From NCBI RefSeq assembly GCF_003987595.1, contig NZ_NGJZ01000001.1, positions 1-64,000 on the forward strand: a stretch of DNA of 64,000 bases, read 5' to 3'. The translations under genes and the position numbers were made by a program. Position 1 is the first letter of the stretch, and each line of letters starts with the position of its first letter. Shown here piece after piece: positions 16,852 through 25,630 of this stretch. Under the pieces are notes generated by a model, which saw only the letters and a list, made by a program, of their open reading frames with translations, ran no database searches and was not told the DNA's origin. Source of the DNA: Vagococcus entomophilus (lineage in GTDB: Bacteria > Bacillota > Bacilli > Lactobacillales > Vagococcaceae).

Positions 16852-18243
16852 ATGGAAAAAACGGATTTAAAACGTAGGTTAGGTTCTAGGCAGATGCAGA
16901 TGATTGCTCTTGGTGGCACGATTGGTGTGGGCTTGTTTATGGGGTCTGCTGCCACGATAGCATGGACCGGGCCTTCGGTAATGTTAGCTTATGCGATTGC
17001 GGGATTTTTTTTATATTTTATCATGCGTGCGTTAGGTGAGATGCTTTATTTAGAGCCCTCAACCGGTTCATTTGCCAATTACGGGGCAGAATATATTCAC
17101 CCACTTGCAGGCTACCTAACAGCTTGGAGTAACATTTTCCAATTTATTGTAGTTGGAATGAGTGAGGTCATTGCAGTCGGACAATATACGCAATATTGGT
17201 GGCCACAGCTTCCAACTTGGATACCTGGATTGGTTGTAGTCGTAACGCTTTGTTTTGCTAACCTGATATCTGTCAGAATATTTGGAGAGTTAGAATTTTG
17301 GTTTGCAATGATTAAAGTTGTAACCATTGTGCTGATGATCATTGCTGGATTAGGGGTTATTTTGTTTGGTTTTGGCAACCATGGACATCCAGTTGGAGTT
17401 AGTAACTTATGGAAACACGGAGGCTTTTTCACTGGAGGAGCTAAAGGCTTCTTCTTTGCCTTGCCGATTGTAATTGCCTCGTATCAAGGGGTCGAACTAA
17501 TCGGAATTACAGCAGGAGAAGCAAAAGATCCGCAAACAACTGTTGTCAAAGCGGTTCAATCAACTATTGGACGGATTTTAATCTTTTACATAGGGGCTAT
17601 TTTTGTGATTGTTAGTATCTATCCGTGGAATGAATTAGGTGCAATCGGCTCCCCATTTGTCCAAACATTTTCTAAAATAGGCATTAGTTTTGCAGCGGGT
17701 TTGATCAATTTTGTGGTGATGACTGCAGCACTTTCTGGCTGCAACTCGGGAATTTTTAGTGCTAGCCGAATGGTTTTTGCACTGGCACAAAAGGGAAAAA
17801 TGCCTAAATCGTTTTTAAAACTTTCACGACATGGGGCACCTTTTTATCCTGTTTTATCTGTTTCATTTGGGATTTTATTGGGCATAATTTTAAATGTTGT
17901 ACTGCCAAAAATTATTCATGGTTCCGAGCATTTATTTGTTTATGTTTACAGTTCTAGTGTTTTACCTGGAATGATTCCGTGGTTTGTCATTTTGATTAGT
18001 CAAATTCAGTTTAGGAAAAAGCATCGCAAGGAAATGCCCCACCATCCCTTTAAAATGCCCTTTGCGCCTATTACTAATTATGCTACGATTATATTTTTAG
18101 CGATTATCCTTGTTTTTATGTTTATTAATCCGAGTACTCGCCTTTCATTATTAATCGGCTGTGTCTTTTTGGTAGGCATTACTATTTTGTATTTTGTGTT
18201 AGAAAAGAAAAATAAAAAGCATCAAAATAAATTTAACGATTAA
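16852..18243 (+). CDS. Amino-acid permease (APC superfamily, AAT type)
   Basis: The 463-residue protein has about 12 membrane helices and the family signature near the N-terminus (LGSRQMQMIALGGTIGVGLFMGSAATIAWTGPSVMLAY), with the GTIG loop that binds the substrate amino and carboxyl groups. It imports an amino acid with H+; the substrate is not assignable, although relatives include GabP, ProY and AapA. The ATG at 16852 follows AAGGAAAGG; an upstream in-frame start (16819) has no site. A second permease follows 16 bp downstream, so the two form an operon. Confidence 0.88.
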   Translation: MEKTDLKRRLGSRQMQMIALGGTIGVGLFMGSAATIAWTGPSVMLAYAIAGFFLYFIMRALGEMLYLEPSTGSFANYGAEYIHPLAGYLTAWSNIFQFIVVGMSEVIAVGQYTQYWWPQLPTWIPGLVVVVTLCFANLISVRIFGELEFWFAMIKVVTIVLMIIAGLGVILFGFGNHGHPVGVSNLWKHGGFFTGGAKGFFFALPIVIASYQGVELIGITAGEAKDPQTTVVKAVQSTIGRILIFYIGAIFVIVSIYPWNELGAIGSPFVQTFSKIGISFAAGLINFVVMTAALSGCNSGIFSASRMVFALAQKGKMPKSFLKLSRHGAPFYPVLSVSFGILLGIILNVVLPKIIHGSEHLFVYVYSSSVLPGMIPWFVILISQIQFRKKHRKEMPHHPFKMPFAPITNYATIIFLAIILVFMFINPSTRLSLLIGCVFLVGITILYFVLEKKNKKHQNKFND

Positions 18244-18259
18244 AGGGGAACAGAGTTTC

Positions 18260-19624
18260 ATGAGTAGTAGTTCAACAAAAAATGGCTTACAGCGTACGCT
18301 AAAAAGTCGTCATATCACCATGCTAGCACTTGGAGGAGCAATTGGTGCTGGCTTATTTAAAGGGAGTAGTGACGCTGTCCAAACTGCCGGACCAGCGGTC
18401 ATTTTATCCTACCTAGTGGGAGGGTTTATTTTACTCTTTATTATGCAAGGTATGGCTGAGATGACGGCCAACAACCCAGGAGTAAGTGGCTTTTCAGAAC
18501 TCCTTCAGCCAATTACAGGCCGTTTTTCAGCTTACTTAATTGATTGGGCATATTTTATGATGTGGTTTTTAGACATTACCGCAGAAGCCATCGCAGCAGC
18601 GACTTTTATTCAATTATGGTTTCCCCATGTTCCATCTTGGCTGATTATATTATGCATTTCTGTCGTCATTTCTGGTATCAATCTTTTATCAGTAAAATTA
18701 TTTGCAGAGACCGAGTACTGGTTAGCAATCTTGAAAATTTCAGTAATCATTTTCTTTATTTTAGCAGGAGTGTTTTTAATCAGTAAAAATGTAATGCAAA
18801 CTGAGCACGCTTTTCATAATTTAACAGATAATGGCGGATTTTTCCCAAAGGGAATATTTGGCTTCTTGAGCTCTATGTTAATTGTTATCTATTCCTTTGC
18901 GGGTTCTGAACTGATTGGGATTACAATCGGAGAAGTGGAGAATCCCCAATTAGCAATTCCAAAAGCAGTAAAGGGAATTATGGTTCGGATTATTTCTTTT
19001 TATATTATTCCTTTCTTCATTATTGTGACGCTATTTCCTTGGAATTCTTTAGATGGGAAAGTGAGCCCATTTGTTCAAGTTTTTAATTTATTACACATTC
19101 CATATGCAGCAGATATTGTTAATTTTGTCATCGTGCTCGCATTAATTTCTTCTATTAATTCTGGAATTTATTCTTCTTCTCGATTGCTTTATATGCAAGG
19201 AAAAAGAAGTCGGAAAAAGACTAAGATTTCTCAAAATTTAATGAAATTAAATAAACATGCAGTACCATATGTATCAGTTATTATTTGTTCTTTCTCTCTT
19301 TTTGCGGGTGTTTTGCTGACTTTCTTTGTAGGAAATACCTTGTTTAATTACTTGATGGGATCAATCAGCTATACCATTTTAATTATTTGGTTTTTACTTT
19401 GCTATGGGCATATTCGCAGTCGTAAAGTTGCATTTAATCCAACTGCTTATCATGTGAATTTTTACCCGTACACCTCTTATTTTTCCTTAATTTCTTTAAT
19501 CTTAATTTTCTTTGGAATTTTGTTTTCCACGAATGTTATCGTTACGTTACTAACCTTGCTTATCTATATTGTGATTGTAGGATATTATTACTTGGCTGAG
19601 GCGAAAGCGAAAAGGCAGAGGTAA
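18260..19624 (+). CDS. Second amino-acid permease (APC superfamily)
   Basis: The 454-residue protein is a paralogue of the preceding permease. It has about 12 membrane segments and the same N-terminal motif in variant form (MLALGGAIGAGLFKGSSDAVQTAGPAVILSYLVGG). GGAIGAG replaces GGTIGVG in the substrate loop, so its specificity may differ. AAAGGGGAAC lies 10 nt before the ATG. Tandem permeases of this type often take up related amino acids, but the pair could also work as exchangers. A terminator follows. Confidence 0.87.
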   Translation: MSSSSTKNGLQRTLKSRHITMLALGGAIGAGLFKGSSDAVQTAGPAVILSYLVGGFILLFIMQGMAEMTANNPGVSGFSELLQPITGRFSAYLIDWAYFMMWFLDITAEAIAAATFIQLWFPHVPSWLIILCISVVISGINLLSVKLFAETEYWLAILKISVIIFFILAGVFLISKNVMQTEHAFHNLTDNGGFFPKGIFGFLSSMLIVIYSFAGSELIGITIGEVENPQLAIPKAVKGIMVRIISFYIIPFFIIVTLFPWNSLDGKVSPFVQVFNLLHIPYAADIVNFVIVLALISSINSGIYSSSRLLYMQGKRSRKKTKISQNLMKLNKHAVPYVSVIICSFSLFAGVLLTFFVGNTLFNYLMGSISYTILIIWFLLCYGHIRSRKVAFNPTAYHVNFYPYTSYFSLISLILIFFGILFSTNVIVTLLTLLIYIVIVGYYYLAEAKAKRQR

Positions 19625-19652
19625 AATTAAAATTTCAAAAGAGGATACTGGC

Positions 19653-19684
19653 AAAAAGCTGCTTATTTATAAGCGGCTTTTTAT
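19653..19684 (+). terminator. Terminator after the permease pair
   Basis: A 14-bp stem AAAAAGCTGCTTAT with ATAAGCGGCTTTTT (one G-T pair) and T-rich 3' side. Confidence 0.85.
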
Positions 19685-19747
19685 ATTTCTGAAAATATTC
19701 AAGAAAATGAAAGGAAATAGTTGCAATTTTAAAAGGTTGATGTATGA

Positions 19748-19759
19748 TATCTATAGATA
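19748..19759. promoter_or_regulatory. 12-bp palindrome, possible Rrf2-type operator
   Basis: TATCTATAGATA is self-complementary and lies 45 bp before the Rrf2-like gene, where an autoregulatory site is expected. Confidence 0.35.
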
Positions 19760-19803
19760 AAACATATCCACGGATAAGAAATGTCTTTAAGAGGAGGGAA
19801 AAG

Positions 19804-20289
19804 ATGAAGCTGAAAAGAAGTTTGGAGCAAGCAGTATGCATCTTGATTATGCTAACGCTTGAAAAAGAGCATCGACCCGTTAAAAGTTCGATTATTAGTG
19901 AACGTTTAGAAGTTTCCGACTCTTACTCCAAAAAAATATTGCGACAGTTGGTAGTAGCCAATCTAATCAAATCAGAAGCAGGAAAAGAAGGCGGATTTAA
20001 ACTAGCTAGAAGCATCGAAAAAATCAGCATGCTGGATGTTTATTATGCGATTGAGGGAAAAGAGAGTATATTACAACCGGCTCATTTAGCGCATAAGGTC
20101 TTTTCCTATGAAAATATTATTGTTCATGCTGAAAAAGAAGTGTTACAGGTGGTTTCCGAAGCCGAGCAGTTATTCTTAACCAAGTTAGAAGGCTATTATC
20201 TTTCGGAATTACTCCCGAGACATGATTATGAGCAGGGAACCGTTGTTTGGAAAAATATAAGGGAAGTGATAAAAGATGATAAAAAATGA
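19804..20289 (+). CDS. Rrf2-family transcriptional regulator
   Basis: The 161-residue protein has a winged helix with the Rrf2 pattern (SLEQAVCILIMLTLE...ISERLEVSDSYSKKILRQLVVANLIKSEAGKEGGFKLAR) and a helical C-terminus. It has a single Cys (C12) and lacks the three-Cys cluster-binding motif of IscR/NsrR, so it is not an Fe-S sensor of that kind. The start is the ATG after AAGAGGAGGG; an upstream in-frame ATG (19744) lacks a site. It overlaps the YhgE gene by 14 bp, so YhgE is its obvious target. Confidence 0.85.
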   Translation: MKLKRSLEQAVCILIMLTLEKEHRPVKSSIISERLEVSDSYSKKILRQLVVANLIKSEAGKEGGFKLARSIEKISMLDVYYAIEGKESILQPAHLAHKVFSYENIIVHAEKEVLQVVSEAEQLFLTKLEGYYLSELLPRHDYEQGTVVWKNIREVIKDDKK

Positions 20290-23230
20290 ATGGAAACATT
20301 TATTTAAAAATAAATTTATGCTGGTTGTTCTTTTTGCAATCATGTTGGTTCCAACATTATATAACGTAATCTTTTTAAGCTCGCTATGGGACCCATATGG
20401 CAAAATGTCTGAGTTGCCTGTAGCAGTTGTGAATCAGGATCAATCTGTTCATTATGAAGGCAAAACGTTAACGGTTGGGAAAGATATGGAAAAAAATATG
20501 AAGAGCTCTGATTCATTGGATTTCCATTTTACAACAGCAAAAAAAGCAGCAGCGGGACTTAAAGATGGTACGTATTATATGGTGCTTACGATTCCAAAAG
20601 AATTCTCAAAAAATGCGACAACTCTATTAGAAGAAAAACCAAAAGAGATGAAACTTAAATACGAAACCAGCGCTGGACATAGTTTTATTGCTTCTAAGTT
20701 TTCAGAGTCAGCAGCGAAAGAGTTGAAAGCTAAAGTTTCTTCTCAGGTGACCAAGATTTATGCGAAAAGCATGTTTGCCCAGTTAAAAACTGTGGGCAAA
20801 GGTATGAGCAGTGCGGCAGATGGAACTAAGAAATTGGCAAATGGGACAAAACAACTTGGAGATGGACAAAACACGCTCTCAACTGGGCTAAACACTTTGT
20901 CTGCTAGTTCACTCAAATTTGCAGATGGTGCCAGTACATTAAATGTTGGCTTGGAAAAATATGTAGCCGGTGTAGCACAGGTTCAATCGGGTAGTACAAA
21001 GCTTGATGAAGGCGTAGCCACACTTCAAAATTCTACGCCAGCTCTTGCAAGTGGTGTCGGGCAATTAGCAACAGGCTCTCAAACACTTTCTGGTGGAGTG
21101 ACGCAATATACCTCAGGTGTCAATACACTAAATGAAGGCTTGAGTGGTAAATTAGCATTAGGAACAGCCACTTTAGCTAATGGTTTGGGCAGTTTACAAA
21201 ATGGAATGAATGAGTTAAATACGAGTCTAGCAGAAAAGTTAACCCCCAACGTAAAAAACTATACAAACGGAGTCGATCAAGTTGCAACAGGCTTAGCAGC
21301 ACTAAATTCAACAAGTGGTAAATTGACAGATGGGGCCAGTCAATTAGATGAAGGCATCAACGGCGCAAATGGGATTATAGCGAATAAAGCGAAATTGATT
21401 GCAGGTGTCTCCTCTTTGAAAGATGGAACCACCCAATTATCTAGTGGGCTAACTGCTTTAGATGATGGTATGACCAAGTTAAAAGCTGCGATAGATGCTA
21501 GTTCTGTTTCTATCACAGAATTGAAAGATCATTTAACAAAGGTCGGCCAAAATACTGCAACAATCTCAAGTAAAACGAGTGAATTGCAAAACGCTGCGCA
21601 AAGTGATACTGAAGTAACTAAAAATAGTGCAAAAGCGTCAGCAGTTGCAGCACTTCAAAATGATTCAACTTATCAAAGTTTGCCAGAAGAACAAAAGCAA
21701 GCCTTGCTCAGTGCGGTACAAAATTCAGCAAGCGATACGAGCACCACAAATGTAACAAACAAAGCAAGTGAAATTAAAGCAACAAATGATAGTACGAGCG
21801 GAGAATTAACCCAAGTTTCTGCGCTTTTAACCAAACTGGAAGCTTTAATGGCACAATTTTCTACGCTTCAAAACAGTGTAGCTCAGTTGAAAGTAAGCAG
21901 TGCACAACTCGCAGGTGGGGCCAGTGCACTTAATACTCAAGTTACAGCTTTTGCAGCTTCTATGGAAGCACAACTGACGAAACTCAGTCAAGGGGTTGCA
22001 GCATTAAACACTGGAATTACGCAGTACACTGGCGCTGTTGCACAGCTTTCAGCTGGTGCAAGCAAAGTAAGTGACAATTCAAAAGCATTAAATCAAGGCA
22101 TGCAAGAAATAACGGATGCAGTATCGACAGTTGCTACGAACCAATCAGCGGGTGTTCCAGCCCTTGTCGCTGGTGCAGAGCAAGTGAATCAAGGGGTACA
22201 ACAAGCTGCTACTGGAGCCAACACATTGGCTTCAAAATCTACTGAGTTAAATAGTGGTGCCAGTCAGGTTGCCCAAGGATTGCAGTCTCTTGATAGCAAG
22301 ATTCCAACCCTTACTTCTGGTATTGGTGCGCTTAAGTCGGGAACTTCTTCACTTGTAGATGGGACTAGCCAACTGACAAATAACAGCCCAACACTTGTTT
22401 CTGGAAGTAATCAACTCGCAAGTGGCGCAACTCAAATATCTAGTGGTTCAACACAACTTGCAACAGGATCCAATAAACTTTTGAATGCGATTGGTCAAGT
22501 GAATGATGGAACCAACACTTTACACTCTAGCTTAAGTCAAGCGGCTACCAAGTTAAATGATGTGAAAAGTAATGGAGATACGTATTCCATGATGGCGACT
22601 CCTGTTAAAACTGTTCATAAAGAGACGGCAAAAGTTCCAAATAACGGAACCGGAATGGCTCCATATATGATGTCTGTGGCACTTTTTGTCGCATGTTTAA
22701 CATTAAATATGATGTTTGATGCCTTTACACCTAAGAAAAAGCCGACTTCTGGTATTGCATGGTGGGCAAGCAAGATGTCTATTTTAGGGATTGTGGCAGT
22801 TTTACAAGCAATCGTAATGTTTGGTGCCCTTGTAGCTATTGATGGATTAAGTGCGTTAGATCCAGGTAAAACGTTACTAGTATTGATTATCGAATCTATT
22901 ACGTATATGAGTATGATTACATTCTTTAACTTAGTCTTTAATAAGCCTGGCGCATTCTTAATGTTGATCTTTATGATCTTGCAATTAGCGGGTTCAGCAG
23001 GCACGTATCCAATTGCTTTATCAAGTAAGTTTTTCCAAGTGATTAATCCATATTTACCAATGACTTATGGAATCCATGCACTAAGAACAACCTTGTCAAT
23101 TGGAGGCTCCATTGCTTCTGATTTAGCAATTCTCTTGATTTTGACAGTCCTCTTTAACGGACTCATGATTCTCTTCTATCATAGAAAGCGGAAAAGTCCA
23201 GAAGTTAGAGAAATGAAATTTGAATTGTAA
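20276..23230 (+). CDS. YhgE/Pip family giant membrane protein
   Basis: The 984-residue protein has one N-terminal membrane helix (about residues 12-32), a very long extracellular part and about six C-terminal helices (from about residue 800) of the ABC-2 permease type. The outer part (about residues 180-780) is built of repeated short units such as LxxGxxxLxxG with many Ala, Ser, Gly and Thr, which likely form a long helical or coiled rod. This is the YhgE/Pip layout. In lactococci and E. faecalis Pip homologues serve as phage infection receptors, and others resemble the type VII secretion protein EsaA. It overlaps an Rrf2-type regulator and ends with its own terminator. Its normal function is unknown. 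Confidence 0.9.
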   Translation: MIKNEWKHLFKNKFMLVVLFAIMLVPTLYNVIFLSSLWDPYGKMSELPVAVVNQDQSVHYEGKTLTVGKDMEKNMKSSDSLDFHFTTAKKAAAGLKDGTYYMVLTIPKEFSKNATTLLEEKPKEMKLKYETSAGHSFIASKFSESAAKELKAKVSSQVTKIYAKSMFAQLKTVGKGMSSAADGTKKLANGTKQLGDGQNTLSTGLNTLSASSLKFADGASTLNVGLEKYVAGVAQVQSGSTKLDEGVATLQNSTPALASGVGQLATGSQTLSGGVTQYTSGVNTLNEGLSGKLALGTATLANGLGSLQNGMNELNTSLAEKLTPNVKNYTNGVDQVATGLAALNSTSGKLTDGASQLDEGINGANGIIANKAKLIAGVSSLKDGTTQLSSGLTALDDGMTKLKAAIDASSVSITELKDHLTKVGQNTATISSKTSELQNAAQSDTEVTKNSAKASAVAALQNDSTYQSLPEEQKQALLSAVQNSASDTSTTNVTNKASEIKATNDSTSGELTQVSALLTKLEALMAQFSTLQNSVAQLKVSSAQLAGGASALNTQVTAFAASMEAQLTKLSQGVAALNTGITQYTGAVAQLSAGASKVSDNSKALNQGMQEITDAVSTVATNQSAGVPALVAGAEQVNQGVQQAATGANTLASKSTELNSGASQVAQGLQSLDSKIPTLTSGIGALKSGTSSLVDGTSQLTNNSPTLVSGSNQLASGATQISSGSTQLATGSNKLLNAIGQVNDGTNTLHSSLSQAATKLNDVKSNGDTYSMMATPVKTVHKETAKVPNNGTGMAPYMMSVALFVACLTLNMMFDAFTPKKKPTSGIAWWASKMSILGIVAVLQAIVMFGALVAIDGLSALDPGKTLLVLIIESITYMSMITFFNLVFNKPGAFLMLIFMILQLAGSAGTYPIALSSKFFQVINPYLPMTYGIHALRTTLSIGGSIASDLAILLILTVLFNGLMILFYHRKRKSPEVREMKFEL

Positions 23231-23242
23231 ACAACGATGCAC

Positions 23243-23286
23243 AAAAAATACGAAACTCTGTGTTATACGAGTTTCGTATTTTTTAC
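23243..23286 (+). terminator. Terminator after the YhgE gene
   Basis: Perfect 16-bp stem (23243-23258 with 23269-23284) ending in T residues. Confidence 0.9.
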
Positions 23287-23339
23287 AAGATAAATAAAAT
23301 AGAGCTACTTTCAATCAAAACGCTGGAGGGGAAAACGAA

Positions 23340-23681
23340 ATGCAATGGATGCTAATTAGTTTGTTACTTGTAATTGTTTTGCTAATCCAGTATTTCACGA
23401 AAAAAAAGCAGAGCATTACATGGGGTGAAACAAATGCTCAAATTGTAGAGTGCTTTTTTTCAAGCAATACTTGGACCAATGAAAGTTTACTTGCAAAGGG
23501 AATTTCTTATAGAAAAATCAAACTGACACTAAGAGTGAGCTCAAATGGAGAAGTAACCATTTTAACAAGAAAGATTTGGACAAAGACTAAAAATAGAGAG
23601 TTGTTCGCAAAAGGCAACTGGGTTACGATTTTATATGACAAAAAAAATCCAAAATATTTTAAGCTGAAATATGATTTGTGA
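23340..23681 (+). CDS. Single-pass membrane protein, DUF3592-like
   Basis: The 113-residue protein has one N-terminal helix (about residues 4-19), a KKKQ stop-transfer run and a small beta-rich domain ending VTILYDKKNPKYFKLKYDL. The V.Y...NP ending is typical of DUF3592 proteins, whose function is unknown. GGAGGGG stands 9 nt before the ATG. It lies between terminators on both sides and is monocistronic. The family call rests on the C-terminal motif only. Confidence 0.62.
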   Translation: MQWMLISLLLVIVLLIQYFTKKKQSITWGETNAQIVECFFSSNTWTNESLLAKGISYRKIKLTLRVSSNGEVTILTRKIWTKTKNRELFAKGNWVTILYDKKNPKYFKLKYDL

Positions 23682-23695
23682 AAAAGCGTGTGCTA

Positions 23696-23748
23696 AAAAC
23701 GTGCATGAGACTAAAGCAATAGACTTTGGTTTCATGCACGTTTTTGTA
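23696..23748. terminator. Bidirectional terminator between DUF3592-like and DUF1304 genes
   Basis: AAAAACGTGCATGAGACTAAAG pairs with CTTTGGTTTCATGCACGTTTTT (G-T pairs and one mismatch), placed between convergent genes. Confidence 0.85.
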
Positions 23749-23754
23749 TCGGTT

Positions 23755-24120
23755 CTAATGAAGAAACAATAAGCTTATTAAAGCGAGAATCGCGGGTCCT
23801 CCTTGTTTGATAAGGATTGTCTTATTACTTGTGAAGCTACCATATAGAGCGGCTAATAAAACAAAAATCACCAAGAGTGTAGCCAGTTCTAGTGAATTAC
23901 TAGAAAAAAACAAGGCATAGAATAGGCTAATTGCAAGCAAACCGTTATAGATTCCTTGATTTTTAAATAAAGTTTGAACGCGCGGGTTGCTTAAAAATTC
24001 CTGAGACATACCAAAAGTTTGAGCAGTTTTTTTAGAGGCAGTTTGGAATGTTTCTAGGTACATAATATAGAGATGTTCAAGTGCCACAATGAAACATAGA
24101 ATTAGTGATAAAGTAGACAT
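23755..24120 (-). CDS. DUF1304 membrane protein
   Basis: The product has 121 residues and four membrane segments. It begins with the conserved DUF1304 pattern (LILCFIVALEHLYIMYLETF..) followed by QNQGIYNG-like wording (KNQGIYNGLLAISL). The function is unknown. The ATG at 24120 is preceded by GAAAGGA with 8-nt spacing; the upstream GTG at 24126 is too close to the site. It is the third gene of a MarR-nitroreductase-DUF1304 run on the minus strand (23-bp gap to the nitroreductase). Confidence 0.85.
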   Translation of the reverse strand: MSTLSLILCFIVALEHLYIMYLETFQTASKKTAQTFGMSQEFLSNPRVQTLFKNQGIYNGLLAISLFYALFFSSNSLELATLLVIFVLLAALYGSFTSNKTILIKQGGPAILALISLLFLH

Positions 24121-24143
24121 GTTCACGTTCCTTTCAGATCATG

Positions 24144-24779
24144 TTATTTCCATTCAGTTAGTTTATTAATTGGCAGACGAACCGACTCGTATCCTGTATC
24201 GGCTGCGACACCAATTGAAAGAATCATCACCGGAACATAGCGTGTTGGATCTAAATCAAAGGTTTCTGCTAACTTGTCCGCTTCAAAACCTCCAATTGGA
24301 TTGGTATCGTAGCCATAAGCCCTTGCGACTAGCATTAGTTGCATAGCAACAAGGCTGCTATCAATTTTGACAATATCATTCATTTGATCAGAAGTAAGGT
24401 TTTTATAATGTGGCAAGATGGCTCCTAACTGTTTTTCTTTCACTTCTTCAGGCATTTTACCTTCAATAACTGCTTGATTGTATATTTCTTCAGCAAATTC
24501 GTAACATTGCATATCACCAAATATCAAAATCATGGCAGATGAAGTATCGTTTTGTGTCGTATTAAAACGAATCAGTGGCCGCAATTTGTCCTTTGCCTCA
24601 GGGGTTTCGACGACAACGAAGCGCCAAGGTTGCATATTTACAGAAGAGGGGGCAAGGGTAGCATCGGCTAATATGTTTTGCATTTCCTCTTTTGAAATTT
24701 TAATTTTAGGGTCATAAGAGCGAATCGAACGACGTCCTTTAAAGATTTTTTGAAAATTATTTTCCAACTGTTTTTGCAT
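24144..24779 (-). CDS. Nitroreductase family protein
   Basis: The 211-residue protein has the FMN-binding fold of oxygen-insensitive nitroreductases: N-terminal GRRSIRSYDP, APSSVNMQPWRFVVV for FMN contacts, and a C-terminal glycine-containing segment NPIGGFEADK. It reduces nitro-compounds, quinones or flavins with NAD(P)H as a cytosolic dimer. It lies 17 bp after a MarR-type regulator and is probably derepressed by a toxic aromatic or oxidative signal. The natural substrate is unknown. Confidence 0.88.
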   Translation of the reverse strand: MQKQLENNFQKIFKGRRSIRSYDPKIKISKEEMQNILADATLAPSSVNMQPWRFVVVETPEAKDKLRPLIRFNTTQNDTSSAMILIFGDMQCYEFAEEIYNQAVIEGKMPEEVKEKQLGAILPHYKNLTSDQMNDIVKIDSSLVAMQLMLVARAYGYDTNPIGGFEADKLAETFDLDPTRYVPVMILSIGVAADTGYESVRLPINKLTEWK

Positions 24780-24796
24780 AATTCCGCTTCCTTTTC

Positions 24797-25231
24797 TTAG
24801 CGATCAGTGTCAGGATAAAGATTGTGCTCCAATTTGAGTAAAAGAGAATGAAAAGCATAGATTTCATCTCGTGTAAACTCTTCAAAGAGTTGGTTAAGTG
24901 TGAGTTGCTTATGAGAATCGCATTCATGTAAAACACTTTCACCTAAAGGGGTAATCTTTACCAGTATTTCTCGCTGATTTTTTGCATTTCTATTTCTTTC
25001 AACAAATTTTTTTTCTTCTAATATTTTTAAATGCCTCGTGATAGCTGCTTGATCAATGGGAATAATTTTTTTTAATTGAACTTGTGAAACTTGATCCACT
25101 TGGTCTAAGTAGCACAGCATTTCAAATCGAATCAAGCTAATATTTGTTGCCTTTTCAAATAGCAGATTCAACTTCGGGGTCATTTTTTTTATTAGAAGCA
25201 ATGAGTCAAGCATAGTTGTGTCAGAATTCAA
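24797..25231 (-). CDS. MarR-family transcriptional regulator
   Basis: The 144-residue protein (from TTG 25231) has the MarR winged helix (SLIRFEMLCYLDQ...QVQLKKIIPIDQAAITRHLKILEEKKFVERNRNAKNQREILVKITPLGE) flanked by dimerisation helices. The start is inferred from AAGGAG 9 nt upstream of TTG; the in-frame ATG at 25240 touches that site, and an upstream ATG at 25297 would place the coding sequence over the operator. The regulator probably represses itself, the nitroreductase and DUF1304. Confidence 0.84.
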   Translation of the reverse strand: MNSDTTMLDSLLLIKKMTPKLNLLFEKATNISLIRFEMLCYLDQVDQVSQVQLKKIIPIDQAAITRHLKILEEKKFVERNRNAKNQREILVKITPLGESVLHECDSHKQLTLNQLFEEFTRDEIYAFHSLLLKLEHNLYPDTDR

Positions 25232-25247
25232 AGTGATCATCTCCTTG

Positions 25248-25282
25248 ATATATGACATGTCAATTGTTGATAAGTCATATAT
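25248..25282. promoter_or_regulatory. Inverted repeat upstream of marR, likely operator
   Basis: ATATATGAC (25248-25256) and its exact complement GTCATATAT (25274-25282) are separated by 17 bp, immediately upstream of the marR ribosome binding site. Confidence 0.6.
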
Positions 25283-25630
25283 TATCATATTTTTCATAAA
25301 TTACAATTATTTTGCTTTGTTTTATTAAGTGTAGCACAACATGGCAGTGTCGGAAACGAAGCATCAAAAAAGAGCGGAGAGATAGAAGTTTTTCACCTCG
25401 AGAAATAAGGCTAAATTAACCTAATATTTTTTAAAATGTTGCTGATTATAGCTGATTCAAGAAGCAGTAGTTTTTGTTTTTACCGTTTATTTGGATAATA
25501 AGAAAGCCTGAGACATCACTTTTGAGTGATGTCTCAGGCTTATTCTCAATGTGACCTCTAAAAAGTAGGAATACGTTGAAAAACGGTTTTCCTATAGCGA
25601 CTAAAGCATTTTTTATAAAATAGCCTTTAG
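25283..25630. other. 348-bp intergenic stretch
   Basis: It holds the marR promoter region and, at its right half, the terminator of the glycosyltransferase gene at 25504-25541. I see no gene in it. Confidence 0.5.
25504..25541 (-). terminator. Terminator of the PilZ-glycosyltransferase gene
   Basis: A perfect 17-bp stem (25504-25520 with 25525-25541) with a TTTG loop. On the minus strand it lies 90 bp beyond the glycosyltransferase stop codon. It belongs to the CCTGAGACA hairpin family. Confidence 0.7.
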
